Assembly: GCA_009746045.1 (NCBI GenBank)
Contig: RPFO01000188.1
Location: 2,408,874-2,472,873, forward strand
DNA length: 64,000 nt
Origin: Mesostigma viride
Lineage: Eukaryota > Streptophyta > Mesostigmatophyceae > Mesostigmatales > Mesostigmataceae
Reading direction: 5' to 3'
The notes beneath the pieces are model-generated. The model searched no databases, had not been told where the DNA came from, and saw nothing but the letters and a program-made list of their open reading frames with translations. Positions 11,401 to 24,249 of this stretch are shown here, piece after piece. Every line of letters starts with the position of its first letter. The stretch's first letter is position 1. The position numbers and the translations under genes are program-made.

Positions 11401-12053
11401 ATTTGCGCAGCAACTCGTCAGCAGAGCTTGTGAGCTCCTGGTCCTTGCCGGCTGGAATGACCCTAGGCTGCTGGCTAGCAACCTTTATCCTCACACCAGG
11501 CCTACGACCCTCGATAGGCTCGCCACTCGTCGTGACGACCAAGGTTCGTGTGTGAAGACGCTCGTTGCCTCGTTGAGCCTCGAGCTATATGCAACCTCGT
11601 TCCATCCTTGTTCCTCGGTCATGAGCAACGCTGGGCAACGCTACATTGCCAGAGCCTCGTATCGCTGCCCTGCATCCTCGTTGCAGGCAGCATACAGGAA
11701 TCTCTGGCTATCCTGTGTCTAGGACAGCACAGGACCTGCCACAGTCCTGCAAGGACTTACATCCTTGCAGACCTGCTGGCTGGTTACTGGCTTCTACTAG
11801 CCACAGTACCGTTGAGCCCTCAGTACACTGTGTCCCAGTCACGTGAGAGTCAGGCTAAGCCTGTGCAGGCACGGCCTGCCACGTGTCCTGTCCACTATGC
11901 CCTGAGAGAGCACCGCCCTCGCCCACCGGTCGGCAGTACTTCGGGACCTGATATCTTTCTAGTCCCTTGTCTGTTCTAGGCGGTTGACACGGCGTTGGAA
12001 AGGTCTCCTCAACCTGCATCCATCTAGCACATTGGTGCCCCAATATGCTAACT
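11401..12053 (-). repeat. C1 5' LTR
   Basis: This is the 5' copy of the 653-bp LTR (compare 3661-4313), bounded by the TSD CAACC at 12054-12058. The minus-strand start is AGTTAGCATATTGGGG. The element reads away from it toward lower coordinates. Confidence 0.92.
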
Positions 12054-12058
12054 CAACC

Positions 12059-12081
12059 AACCACCCGTCGACAGCAGACAT
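12059..12081 (-). pseudogene. Start of G2 ORF3, cut off by C1
   Basis: The minus strand shows TATATT followed by ATG at 12081-12079 and codons for MSAVDGW up to the C1 target duplication. Removing C1 and one CAACC continues it in frame into the PPPSAAVMSEP segment near 3650. Confidence 0.6.
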
Positions 12082-12107
12082 AATATAAGAGAGGAGAAGG
12101 TCTACGA

Positions 12108-12232
12108 CTAGAGCTTATGCAGGTTTTTGTACTCCTGCAAAAGGCGACTACATCCATCTAGTTCCCTCTCCGTATACCACACTTTATCTACCTCACTACG
12201 GGCGTACATCCATTTAAGGGGACGGTCCCGGC
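12108..12232 (-). pseudogene. G2 chromodomain end (C-terminus of integrase)
   Basis: The translated end (KWMYARSEVDKVWYTEREL, then GCSRLLQEYKNLHKL and stop) has the chromodomain pattern W...E.L..C..LL..Y. It aligns with the G1 chromodomain end (DSWRTATELAGCARLLEAYK). Chromodomains at the C-terminus of Ty3-type integrases steer insertion to particular chromatin. The reading loses similarity upstream of about 12230, where A/T-rich non-coding sequence begins. The remaining pol of G2 is absent, so G2 is truncated here. Confidence 0.6.
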
Positions 12233-13968
12233 GCGAATATTTTGGCGCCGAAAAATTCGCGGTACCCGTCCGTACCATGAAAAGGTGGTGCACGGTGCGC
12301 GCACCCCTACCGGAGCTGGCCATGGCGACGTGCTTTCAGGCAGAGTAGAAAAAGATAGCTCGCGGAATGCAGAGAAACTGAGCGAATCTCAAAGACGATG
12401 AGTACATGATACTACTTCGTAGCGGAGTTCGCGTTTTTTGCAGTGTCGATGATTTTATTGATGACCATCGCCATGCACGGGGGTCCAATCTGATGTTTTC
12501 GTCGAGAGGAATAAATTAGAATGCACGCTGGCGGCGGTGATTGTCAGGTTTTATGGGCTTTACCTAGCGTCAAGGATGCGTTTAAATTGTTATTGGTAAA
12601 GCTTTAAAAAGTTTGCTGGGTTTCGGCAAGATTTCCGTCATGATCGGTAAGACACTCTCCAGGCTCGCGGGATGCGCGTCTTATTATTCCATGGAAGGTT
12701 GTTCTTTCTTGCGCCGCTGGGCGAAGGACTATTCCGGTAATGGTACGATCGTGTGATCAACTTGACCCTATGAATGTTTCGCTTCCTTTATGGGTTATCA
12801 ACGCAAGTTTTCGGCTTCTTTCCGTGCAGTTAGCGCCAGGTATAATGCCATTCCGTGCTGCGCATCGCCAGATTCCTGGCACCTTTCAGTGGTTTTTATG
12901 TACGTTGCATGGCTGGGACGTGTCAAAGCGTAACCGTGGCATATCGTCAAGTTGTCAGGGATTTGCTGAGTGGTTTCTTGGAAGGAGATTGCTAACAGCA
13001 CTCAGTTTTGTGTGAATATTGACGCGGCCTTTCTTAGCAGAGGCTTCATTGTGGTTAGAGGCTCACAAGCTTGAGTTTGTTTCTTGGCAAACAATTGCGC
13101 TGGAAAGAAAGGTGGAAGTGGTTTTTCTGAGGGGCATACTGCATGGGTGGAACTGCACGTAGGTAAGGGTTATCGTGGTCTTGTTGGCCTTTCTCCCACT
13201 AAAATGGGAGAGCCCTAATTCATATGCTAGCAAGGCAAGGTAACCATGGTAAGAAGCCTTGGCACGCCGGGCACCATGGGCGCTGAAAAATCGAACTCTT
13301 GACCCATACTCCAACATCGCCTGTGCCTCACCACATCCCACTACAATACGGTTCGTAGGAGACGCGAAATGAGTGAGAATGTTACCCGAGCGGTAACGAG
13401 GATTCGCACCGTTGATTTTAACATATGTTTCTTTTTTTGCGCCATTTGGCGAGCATCGACTGGAGCCTGAACCTAGCGGGGGGAATCATGCGGGGGAATC
13501 TTGCGGGGGAATCTTGCGGGAAAAATTCCGAACGTGAATTTCGCGAAGTCCTACTACATTTTGCTTGGGTACACGGTACTACAGTTTCGTCACTGAAAAT
13601 TTTCTCTAGTTGCGTTGGTGTTTCGTACGTTCCGCTGAAATTTTCGTGTTCAGTGACCAGATCACAATTTGATCCGGGCGCAAAATGATTGGCTGTACGG
13701 TACGAACCAAAAACGAAATTTTAGTATCTAAGTTCCGCAGCGCTTGCTGAATTTGCCCCGGAAGCCCGAGGGCACTTTCCCCGCTGAAAAAGGTGTCCGC
13801 GGAAGCGTATTGTAGTGCCAGACCTTCCTTTATTCCATTTTTGTTTTTGTTATTATTGTTACTCTTTACTTTGTGTTCATTTATTTCTGTTCGTATTATC
13901 ACCTTTTACTTTTTCTTTTCTTTTTTCTTTCTTTCTTTCTCATTTTTCTTTTTCCCTTTGTAATGTAT
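12233..13968. other. Unassigned non-coding stretch
   Basis: No convincing ORF or known repeat was found. The left part contains an imperfect palindromic GC/AT patch (GCGCGAATATTTTGGCGCC near 12231-12250). The right end is a pyrimidine-rich T/C tract (13810-13965) immediately before the G1 insertion site. This is either host intergenic DNA or the body of another old element that truncated G2. Confidence 0.4.
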
Positions 13969-14878
13969 ACTCCTGTTACGTCCCGGCCCAGACACACCTA
14001 GCCTGAGCTACGTAGCGAAAGACTAATTGCATTACCGAAAGAGGCAACATTCGTTTCCCTTGAAAATTCAAGTACAACGGACGGCGCGCAAATTTCAGCG
14101 TACGGACTGATCCAGGACCGGATCGACCAAACCCGATCTGCCCAAATCTGCCCAAATCTTTCACTTCACGAGTCACTACCGGATCTGTACGGCACCTGCG
14201 GGCCGACTTCCTGATTCCGTGGACTCCGAGCATAGAACATTTTTTTCTGAGACGGCAGGCTTAGTCTTTAAATTAGACCAACCTCGGGCAGTGTTCGATG
14301 GCATGGAAGCTCTTGCTGTCGTTTAAACGGCGCTGTCAATTAAGTCTGTTGGTTTTTAATTTTGACAGGACTCGCCCAGCATGTTTTCCGCATGTTTTTA
14401 GCTCCAGGAATTATAACAGCTGTAATATCACCAGTGGAATGCGGGAGGGGAGGTCGGGCTTAAGGAAAACTTTCTTTCGTTGTCATGCCACCATTCAAGC
14501 TCCGTGGTTACATGCACGACAGTGTAAGGCCCCTTCAAGAGAAGTTTCTGCGATCATAGACCGATAGTGCGCCACCGGTACTGGTAGAGAAATTTCATGC
14601 GTTTCTTGGAACGCCTATAGGCTTAATGACGGCTAGGCAAACGAGCTACTATCTCGCCCCGGCTAATCTATGAAACGTAAGTGTGCCGCCTTTCCCGTGC
14701 GCTTGCAAGTGTGGGGATCTCAGCGGGTCATTCGTTGTCACGTTTACGAAGCGTCTACCCATGTGTTCCATGGCAAACGCGGTGTGCCTGGCATCCGCAA
14801 TGTGCTCTGAGCATGGGTGTGTTCGGCATTGGTCTCGGCCGCAGCTTGTCAGGCCCTGAGTCGCGATGCACGAAGCAC

Positions 14879-14879
14879 G

Positions 14880-14908
<29 letters not shown>
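14879..14908. repeat. (GT)n / (GC)n microsatellite
   Basis: GTGT repeated, grading into GCGCGC then GTGTGT. Alternating purine-pyrimidine, which can adopt Z-DNA. Confidence 0.9.
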
Positions 14909-14913
<5 letters not shown>

Positions 14914-15214
14914 ATGACTCTTTGTGTCCGTAGCCAGTGTTGCCGCTTTAGTTCTGATGTATGACTTGCATCGCAGCACTTTGATATCAACACGGCTCAC
15001 ATTACCAGATTACTAGCAACACTGGTTACATGTTGCAAACTGCATTGGTATACAGATAATATTACAAATGCAAATAATCTGTACATAATATACAAAAGAG
15101 ATGTCAATAATCTGCATTGAAGAAGATGCAGGTGTTTGACTGTGCATGGAGGCAAGAGCTGCTTGTTGATAGCAGCCACCGCCATGGGCTATGTTGTGTC
15201 GCTTTCACATATAT

Positions 15215-16215
<1,001 letters not shown>

Positions 16216-18105
16216 ATGGATTATGAAACAAATTGAAAGCACGGGCGCACAACATCAACCAATATCATAACTTATTTTACTGTACAAGGTAATGTTCATT
16301 GGTACCACATGCATTACTGGACAACTTTGGAGTTGGGTTTGATATGGCCTGCAGGCTATCTATTGTGAAAACTGCAAGGCATGCTGGTATGGCTACTAAG
16401 TGGAACACCATGAATGGAATCCCTAGGAACACCAAGCCTAGTAATGTAAATTACAGGTGGCACAACTGGCACACACCACATCGTGGCAAATATAAGCCTG
16501 GACTGCAACAGATGATGGCATTTTCCTGTTATGGCATGGTCGATCGGAGGGAATTTTCAACTTTTAATGCCGATGGACAATGTGAAAGTTATTCCACATA
16601 GGGCGGCCCGGCACTCAGCTGCTAACGTCTAGCTGACAACAAGCTTCACGGCCGAATCAGGGATGCAGCGTCCACTATTAAACCAAGGCATATGAAAAAA
16701 AATTCCTGCACAACGTCGGCTTACCGATGGTTGTGGTTAGCATGCGTGAACAAGAAGATTGTGTGGTTTGTACGCCAGTCTGATCCGGCGACATGGCAGT
16801 GGCTGCCGGCCAGCACATGCGCATGCCATTCGACATGCTGAATGGGGGGCTGTGCGTTAAAATCAAAATGAACATGACAAACATCTCATGTAAGAAATTT
16901 ATATACAGCTTTCTGTCTCAAGCCAAAAAAGGGTGTGTCGTCATGCAATATATCAGTCCTGCCAGCCATAAACCTTAACTCCTAATCTGGAATTCACAAT
17001 TGGCTTGTTTGAATCACACGCATAAACAAAGTAGTCGACACATGTCTACGGAAGCGGCATTTTGAACGTGAGATTGGATTGATTCGCCGTTTGGTTAGTA
17101 AGTTTCCCAGACTGCCATCGCTAGCAAATTTACCATGGCTAGCAGGTGCTGCGGTGCATTTTTTTGCTTAGGCAACGGGACCATTTTTCTTTAGTCTAGC
17201 GCAAAAAAGGCTAAGCATGGGCGGGTCGACATGGCGTCGCATGGGCCGTGAGGCCGGACTTGAACGGACGATAGTGTTGTACTAGTTCAGGCTGAAAATG
17301 ATTCCACCGTTTTCCTTTTCTGATTCCACCGTTTTTCCTTTCCGATTCCTTGGATGAAATCTGGCCGAATCAGACAGAATAGTTCCTGCGGTGCCAAAAG
17401 GGCGGTTACGAAAATGTGTGGCTGGAGTTTGTGCGAAGGGTAACTACTTTGACTGGTGCGCACTTGAAACTAGTCGGCATTGCTAGATGCCGCGGGGGTA
17501 CACTCCAACTTGAAAGCCGGACGTCTTGGGGGTCAAGGCCTGGCTTTCGGTAATGCAATAGTCCTCCTTGCCGGAATTAGGATTGATTCAAGGTGGCCTA
17601 ATGTAGATTGCGCTTCACGACGTGAGTCGTGAGATATCTGGCACCGCGGCGTAATGCCAAGCTAATTGTACACACTTATATTGGCTAGCAATACCAATTA
17701 CAAATGGATAATTGCCCCAGGCTCAATGTATATGTGAAGGCGTTTTCGCACTTAACATTCATCAAACCAAGAGAACGAGACTCTCGTCCTTGGACTAATT
17801 TAACCTAGGTCGGTTGCGGCGCAGATACAACGCCAATCCTTCTAGAACAATCCAAGTCAATCATTCCACGTAGGATCCGGGCCGACATCGACCCTCAACT
17901 ACAGGATCCACGCATAGAACTACAGACGAACCCAGAACTGGCGCGGCGCCACTGCACCGGCCCCTACTAAAAGGTCAACCTAGAACCAAAATAACTAGTC
18001 CAATTCACACAATAACCAAAATCCATACAAAGTATTACAAAAGGCCAATTTGCCTTGGTAATTTATTCCATTGTTACGTCCGTCCAAAAGGGCCGGGACG
18101 TAACA

Positions 18106-18118
18106 CTCCTCCCCCCCC
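18106..18118 (-). other. G1 polypurine tract
   Basis: On the minus strand a run of G ending GGAGGAG lies directly against the 3' LTR start TGTTACG. The position and purine content are those expected for the plus-strand primer. The following 18119-18330 is a short spacer with no gene. Confidence 0.85.
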
Positions 18119-18330
18119 ACGGGGGTCGGTAGTCCCTACCGTACAAAAGATAGAAAGGAAACAAGTAAGATACGCTACTATAAGAGTACTATGTCCCAAC
18201 CCCGGTTCACCCGCGAGTTAGTAATACCAGTTCCTCTAGAGGTCGATACACAGGACCAACCCTGACGTAGTAGCATGGAATCGGGTGACCGGATCATTCC
18301 GCTATCCGTCACAAAGCTTTCACAACCACC

Positions 18331-20920
18331 TTAGCGTCCGCCGCTGGTGGCACGCCGCTGCTGCAGGGCCGCAGTAAGGGCCTGACGCCCCATGGGAGTC
18401 ATTTGCTGGATCATAACCCCGGGGTGCGAGCGCAGATCACACTCAAAGGCCACCTGGTAAGGGGACGCCTTCTGCCGGCCCATCCTGGAGAGCTCCACCC
18501 ACGTACCCGGGGGCCACATGGCCAGAAAACCGGCGAAATACTGGGGGTGGGTGAAGATTAGAGTCAATGCCGACCGATCCACCACCCCACAGCGGTGCAC
18601 GCTAAAGAATTTCACCCCCATCAGAAAAACCTCCGTGCGCACGTGATCATCATCTATCGTCGTCTTCGGAGCCCCCGCGAAGTCGGGCACCGTTCTGTCC
18701 AGAAAGGAGCGCCCCTCCGTTGGGGCCACCTTGGGAGGCACCACCACGTGTCCCACCCCATCCACGTGATATCTCCAATCCCACCAATCTTCTGAACCAA
18801 ACCGCACAGTGTGCCCTGCCACGAGAGGAAGATGAGGGACGGCTGGTAATTGCGGTAGTGGCAGCGGCATCTGAGGGAAGAAGGTTATTTCCACTTGCTC
18901 CCAATAGGCTCCGCGATCCACCGCACACCAAGGACCCGCGTGAAATACCAGAGGATCAGGCAGATACGTGCCAGGAGGGGCCTGGAGAGACAAAGGTCCC
19001 TCGAATAGCACACACAGCTTTTCCGTACGTGGCCCCGGCCCACCGACGTACCTCACCACCCTGCCCGGCACCGCCCGTATTGTTGAAATCCCCCACTGAC
19101 CACTCATCGTACGAAGACCCCGGAGCTCTGGATGCAGCATCGTAGCCCACGGACGTGGCGGCAGAGTGATCGCCTTGACGACCCTGCTGGACCAACAACC
19201 GCTGAAACAGGTCTTGCCCCGATTGTACCGCTGCCACGAGCGCCTCAAGGCGTACCACGGGCTCCGCCGGCACCAGAATGCCCGTCTCACTGGGGCCTTC
19301 TGCGACACGAAGTGGCGTCTCAGCCCTGGTATATGTAGGCAATGTTCCTCCGCGGAACGGTGTGAGTGTCGAGCCGACGTGGTGGGCCCGCTGGGTCCCT
19401 CCGCGGGACGTAGTAACGATGACGACCCAGCTCGGTCAGGCCGGGGGCGGGGATCCAAGGAGACAAGGAAGGTAGTCTCCTGTTGATCCACATCCGGCGG
19501 TGGACCCACGGGGGGCGCCTCAGAGAGCTCGCCCCTGGCCGGCTGTTCTGTTCTCGCCGCATGGGGTCTCCGTCGCCTCCTGCCGCTGTCGCCGTGCCGC
19601 CTCCTGCTCCAGTTCGAGCGTGGCCCCCCACGTTCGTTCCCATTGACAATCCTCCGGGCGACGAGGTGGCGGCGGAGACGCTCGGCGAGTGGGTCGTACC
19701 TCAGTCCCCAAGTCTGATCGGGAGCGTGAACGCGAGGGCGGCGAGGGCGAACGGCGGGGTGCAGGTCGTTGCGGTGCACGCCGAGGAGCTGCCTGACTCC
19801 CCCCCCCCCATCCTGTTGCTCTCGGGATAGCCCGCGACTCCCGACCGGTTTGTCGCCCCCAACCTGTCGCCGGCGGAGGCGCTTCATAACGCGCCATGGG
19901 ACGGGGTCCTGCTCCGCCCTCCAAGGAAGGGGGGCCCCGAGACGGTGGATCCCGCGGGGGAGAACGTGGGGGAGGGCATGAGGGACGGTCATCGGAATCG
20001 GAATCGTAGCCATCGCTCCCATCGTCTTGATCTTCGTCGTCCATCTTCGCGATGCGATCCAAGGCCTGCCGGAGCGAGTACTGCCCCTCCCGTAGGCACT
20101 TTTCGCCCCGCAACGCCCCCTCCGGCGGAAGGTACCGGGGAAAGTGATTCCTTAACAGGTTCCGCACCGCCGGTGGAACTATAAGGAGCAAAAGCCGTGG
20201 AAATACCAGGCCCGCATCCAGCGTGTTCACACACGTGTTACAAAGGCACTCCCTCTCGTGGGTATCCCAAGCCGTGCCTACCACCACGCCGTCGCGCTCT
20301 GCGGTGCGGGTCTCCACCTTGAACCCCACGTTCCTCCGCACGAACCATCGAAAATTCTCCAGCTGCCCGTGGGCAACACGCGCCAGAATGGAATCGGCGC
20401 GGAGATCGGAAGGCATCCGGTTATAGCGCCGACGCCGTCGTTCAAACAAGGCCTCACCCTCCCGGCCATAGTCGCGCAAGAACACGCGGGGGTTGAAGGT
20501 TTCTTCGTTCAGCTCCTTCACCAACTGCATGGCGCGCGCGTCCGGTGCTCCTGGTCTGGATGACGTCTCTTGCCGGCGTCCGCGCCCGGATGAAGGCCCC
20601 GTCTGACGGGCCCCACCCCCCGACCCTCCAGCCCCTAAGGCATCTCCTCGGACTGCAGGCTCTCCGCGAGCGGTCTGCGTCCTCGTATTCTTTTCTGGCT
20701 GAGGGACCTCGAGTTGATCCGGCATGTCCAGGTCAACCAGATCTTCTTCGATTGGCTCCCCCTCTGCTTCCCGTATTTCTGTATCTGCTGCCTCCGCGGC
20801 ACTGAAAGAAGTCGGTCCCCTGGGAAGCGCCTCCGCGGCGTCCCCCTGCATAGACCACACACAAAATACCAGGGCGTCAGTCGGCGTGTACCTAGTACCC
20901 GGCTCACACACCACCTTCAC
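18331..20920 (-). pseudogene. G1 ORF3: unknown long ORF downstream of pol
   Basis: Not recognised. The reading runs 20920-about 19650 in one frame, passes through a second (19342-18956) and finishes in a third (to 18331), so at least two frameshifts are present. Segments in order: acidic N-terminus; basic helix-rich block (LRDYGREGEALFERRRRRYN); paired cysteines (RECLCNTCVN); a hydrophobic stretch (GLVFPRLLLLIVPPAVRNLL); an Asp-rich tract; a long Pro/Arg/Ser-rich region; and a C-terminal domain with PGTYLPDPLVFHAGPW and FTHPQYFAGFLAMWPPGTW. The order and several motifs recur in G2 ORF3. It starts about 30 bp after the chromodomain stop. Proteins after pol in Ty3-type elements are often env-like, but no signal peptide or clear membrane anchor is seen. 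Confidence 0.65.
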
Positions 20921-20948
20921 CCTACACCGTTGTACCGTATGTAGCCTG

Positions 20949-22347
20949 CTAACGCAACTGGTGCGTCTTCTTGTATGCTTCTAGTAAACGGGCGCACCCA
21001 GCTAACTCAGTAGCGGTGCGCCAGGAGTCCTCAGACTCATACTGCGCGAATCGGCATCGCACCCGGTATTGTCGCTGACCCCGTTTGACATCCCGGTGTG
21101 GCCACGATCGCAGCCACCTCATCCTCCTGTTCCCCCGTGTCCGGATTGAATTCCAGCGGGGCTGGAGGATTGACTCGGCCCTGGATGGTGTTCTGGTGAT
21201 ACAACTTGAGCTGGTCACGATGGAAGCGGTTGGACGTGAGGTTCCATGACACTGGGATGTCCACCTGGAACATGACATCGTCAAACTTGGCGAGGACCTT
21301 GTAGCGACCCAGGAACATGGGACGAAGCTTAGTCTTCAGCTCCTTCTCCACCTTGTGTGAAAATCGTCCGATCTGCGGGCCCTCCACCAGGACCCAATCG
21401 CCCACCTCGATGGACGGCGTCCGTCTATCCCGCTTTCCGGCTGTCCTGTCCAGATACCGCTCTGTCGCTGCGCGGTGACCCTGGACTGCGCTGTTATGCG
21501 CCTGGTGCATCCGCTGCAACAGCCGATCGACCCCCTGAAGGGTGTCCAATTTGACCTGATCCTCTCCAAGTCCGGGGCTCAGGAGCAATTCGGGCGGCGT
21601 GAGAGGGTGTCGGCCGGAGTTGAGGAAAAAGGGAGTGAATCCATGGGCGGCCTGGGGGGCATTGTTCAGGGAGAACTCCACCAAGCCCAGAAGTTCCTCC
21701 CAATTGCTACCCACCGCGTCGGTGTAGTGACGCATGGTCTCTTGCACTGTGCGGTTCAGCCGCTCCACCAGGTGCGACGACGAGCTGTGATAGGCCGTGC
21801 CCAGCGACACCTTGGTGCCCAGCCGCTCGAAAAACTCCTGCCAGAATTTGGCCGAGAAGAGCTTATCGCGGTCAGAGATGAACTGTCGACTGAGCCCGTG
21901 GAACCGGAACACGTGAGTCAGGTATATCTTGGCACACTCTTCCGCCGTGAGGTCGGCCGGACATGGGGCCAGGTGACACATACGCGTCAGGCGGTCCACG
22001 AACACCAAGACCATACTGTTGCCACTCTTCGTCTTCTTGAAAGGGCCAATGAAGTCCATCATGATGGAATCCCACGGACCCATCGGATCAGGCAACGTCT
22101 TAGGGACGGCTTGAGAGCCCGTGTTCCTGGACTTCATGATCTGGCACGAGGGGCACTGGCGCACATACGTCTCGATATACTCCTTCATCCCTGGCCAGTA
22201 GAAATGCTTGCGGGCCCGGGGAAGGAGACGGTGACTTCCTTGATGTCCGCCTAGGAGGGAGTCATGGAGCGCGTGGAGCAAGGCGGCTCTACACAGCTCA
22301 GGGACGTACAGCCGCCATTCCTCCGGCTGGACACCTACACACAGGCG
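20949..22347 (-). pseudogene. G1 integrase with C-terminal chromodomain
   Basis: Ty3-type integrase. It shows the HHCC zinc finger (HDSLLGGHQG ... CPSCQ), then the D,D,E core: D in MDFIGPFKKT, D in FISDRDKLFSAKF and E in HLVERLNRTVQE. The C-terminal tail with VGDWVLVEGPQIGRFSHKVE and FHRDQLKLYH precedes a chromodomain that starts at DEVAAI and, after a frameshift near 21100, continues as GQRQYRVRCRFAQYESED to a stop at 20949. The reading joins upstream to the RNase H segment at 42729 once C2 and one CCCTT are removed (KFQEG, then CVGVQPEEWRLYVPEL). A single frameshift is the main damage seen. Confidence 0.92.
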
Positions 22348-22352
22348 CCCTT

Positions 22353-22996
22353 AGTTAGCATTTTGGGCAACCAATATGCTAAGTGGATACAGTTTGGAAA
22401 GACCTTTCCAACGCCGTGCTGACCGCCTGAAACAGACAAGGGACAAGAAAGATATGAAGTCCCGAAGTCCTAGCCATCCGTGGCCGACTAGGGTGCAGTC
22501 CTCTGGTATAGTGGACAGGACACGTGGCAGGACGTCCCTGCACAGGCTTAGCCTGTCTATCACGTGACTGTGGTCCACGTAGACCAGGAGGAGCAGCAGC
22601 CTGTGACTGGTGGGTACTGGAGCTGGCACAGGGCTGCAAGGATACTAGGCCTTGCAGGCTTGTGACAGGTCCTGTACTTCCTAGGTTGCAGAGTCTAGGC
22701 AAATCCAGTTCGTCCTGGCTCTGCACTGATGCCAGTGGACGTTGAGGATTTGCTTGCACGCCTGCACGTGCCTCGTCACGCCGATGGGAACGAGGAACAA
22801 CGCAAAGGATATAGCTTGGTCATGGGGGATGACCAGCTATCTCGGAAAGCACGAACCGTGGGTGCCACCTTGGTCGTGGAAGTGCCCATTGTGGTCGTGG
22901 CCTGGTGAACAGATTTAAGGTTGCTGCCTTGCAACATTGGCTAAGACGCGCTGTGAAAGACCAAGAGCTCACATACGTTGGGAGCTCTTTCTAACT
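22353..22996 (+). repeat. C2 5' LTR
   Basis: It begins AGTTAGCATTTTGGGCAACC and ends GGGAGCTCTTTCTAACT. The full copy serves as the empty-site reference for the T1 insertion in the other LTR (CACC TT GGTCG). Confidence 0.93.
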
Positions 22997-23011
22997 CGTA
23001 TTATTGTCTCC
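22997..23011 (+). other. C2 putative primer-binding region
   Basis: CGTATTATTGTCTCC directly follows the LTR and matches CGTACTATTGCTTCC at the same place in C1. It lacks the usual TGG start. Confidence 0.45.
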
Positions 23012-23021
23012 TTACATCTTC

Positions 23022-23833
23022 ATGTCCAACGTGCCGAGGGAACAGGCCATTGAGCCTTCGCAAAGCCAAAGCTCGCAGCCGCAGCTTCGGGTAGGAGCCC
23101 CGGAGCGAACACGACCTTTTCATCCCTACGCTCATCCGAGCACCGCATCAACCTTCGTCCAGGCGGCGTACCTGGCAAGGGCTGGCGAAGAAAGGTTGGG
23201 TGGCAGTTTGTGGAACTGCAGCAGGGCCGGCGGCGAGCGACCCCATTGTGATGCAGATTGAGGCTTCGACAGCTCCCGGCGAATTGTCGCGAGAGGCCGT
23301 CGAAAAGTTTGTGTCGCTAGGGACGAGCTGTCCTCGACCATTTACGGTCTGGAGGTGGCTCACCAGGGCGGGCACGTGACCGTGTCGCAGCTGGATTTGG
23401 CGCGGGAGGCACTGGGCCAGATCGTGGCCATTGGACTGGGAGCAGCGCGACTGTTCAACCATCAGGTGGCAACTTCTGTGCTGGGCGCGGGAGTTGAAGT
23501 CCCGGACGTGATCAGGCAAGCGCAGGCGCGCGAAGTCGACAACCCCTGGTCGACGGAGAGGTGGTTTCACAAACGTGCGAACACCTCGTGAACATTCTTT
23601 TGCAGGAGTCACGGGGCAACGCAGACCGGTGGGTGATAACCACACGACCATTTGGGATTTGGTCAACACTCGACACACCGCGGGCGGCGGAACCAGAAGC
23701 ACACGATCCAGTGGTCGAGGTCATCACGGGTCGGGAGGTAACGCCAGAAGACTTCCATTACCAATTCGTTGATCAGCCAGAGGGGATCATCGAACGTTCA
23801 TCTCAGCAGATAGACAAGGCGACGGTACCGTAG
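23022..23833 (+). pseudogene. C2 ORF1: unknown ORF before gag
   Basis: Homologue of C1 ORF1, about as diverged as the rest of the element. Conserved blocks are STFVQAAYLAR, LDLAREALGQIVA, RLFNHQVATSVLGAGVEV and LLQESRGNADRWVITTRPF, with PEDFHYQFVDQPEG near the end. The start is ATG at 23022 (MSNVPREQAIEPSQ), 25 bp after the LTR. At least three frameshifts (near 23200, 23340 and 23580) break it. Function unknown. The interval 23834-24249 up to gag has weak coding remnants only. Confidence 0.6.
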
Positions 23834-24249
23834 AAGGGTACGCTGCACGACGTCGTGCTGAGCTGCACGTCCCGCAAGAGCCCGAACACGACTACGGTGG
23901 TCGTGGGGCTGCAACGACAAGCGGGGTGGTGGAACGCGGTGGGTGAGAACTTGAGTGGGATCGCTCGAGTGGGAGCGAGCCCCGGATCCCAGTGGAGAAA
24001 TCTGCAGACGGGCGACCCGTTAGCAGAGTGCTGGACCCTACGCCGACGGGGAGGACGCCGCTGGCAGCGACGAGGAGCGGCCAGAGACGCCCATCGCAGC
24101 CACTGCTCAAGAGCGAGAGCTGGAGGCAGCGAACCAAGCAGGTGCTGAGTCAGTAGCTGGGACGGTGCCCACGGCATCCCAGCGACCAGTGCTTGAGTCA
24201 GTTCTTCCTTTTTCCTTCGCCTTTATTGTTGTGTCCCCACTTGTATATA

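Larger units (their letters stand above)
3661..12053 (-). mobile_element. Copia-like LTR retrotransposon C1 (complete, degraded ORFs)
   Basis: The 8393-bp element has two 653-bp LTRs (3661-4313 and 11401-12053) that differ at roughly nine positions by eye. A 5-bp target duplication CAACC lies at 3656-3660 and 12054-12058. Internal order on the minus strand: primer-site region, unknown ORF1, gag with one CCHC knuckle, integrase, retropepsin-like domain, reverse transcriptase, RNase H, about 0.9 kb of non-coding DNA, purine-containing tract, LTR. The size agrees with C2 (about 8.46 kb once its own insertion is removed). It lies inside ORF3 of G2. Several single-base frameshifts make it non-functional, though the near-identical LTRs suggest recent insertion. 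Confidence 0.93.
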
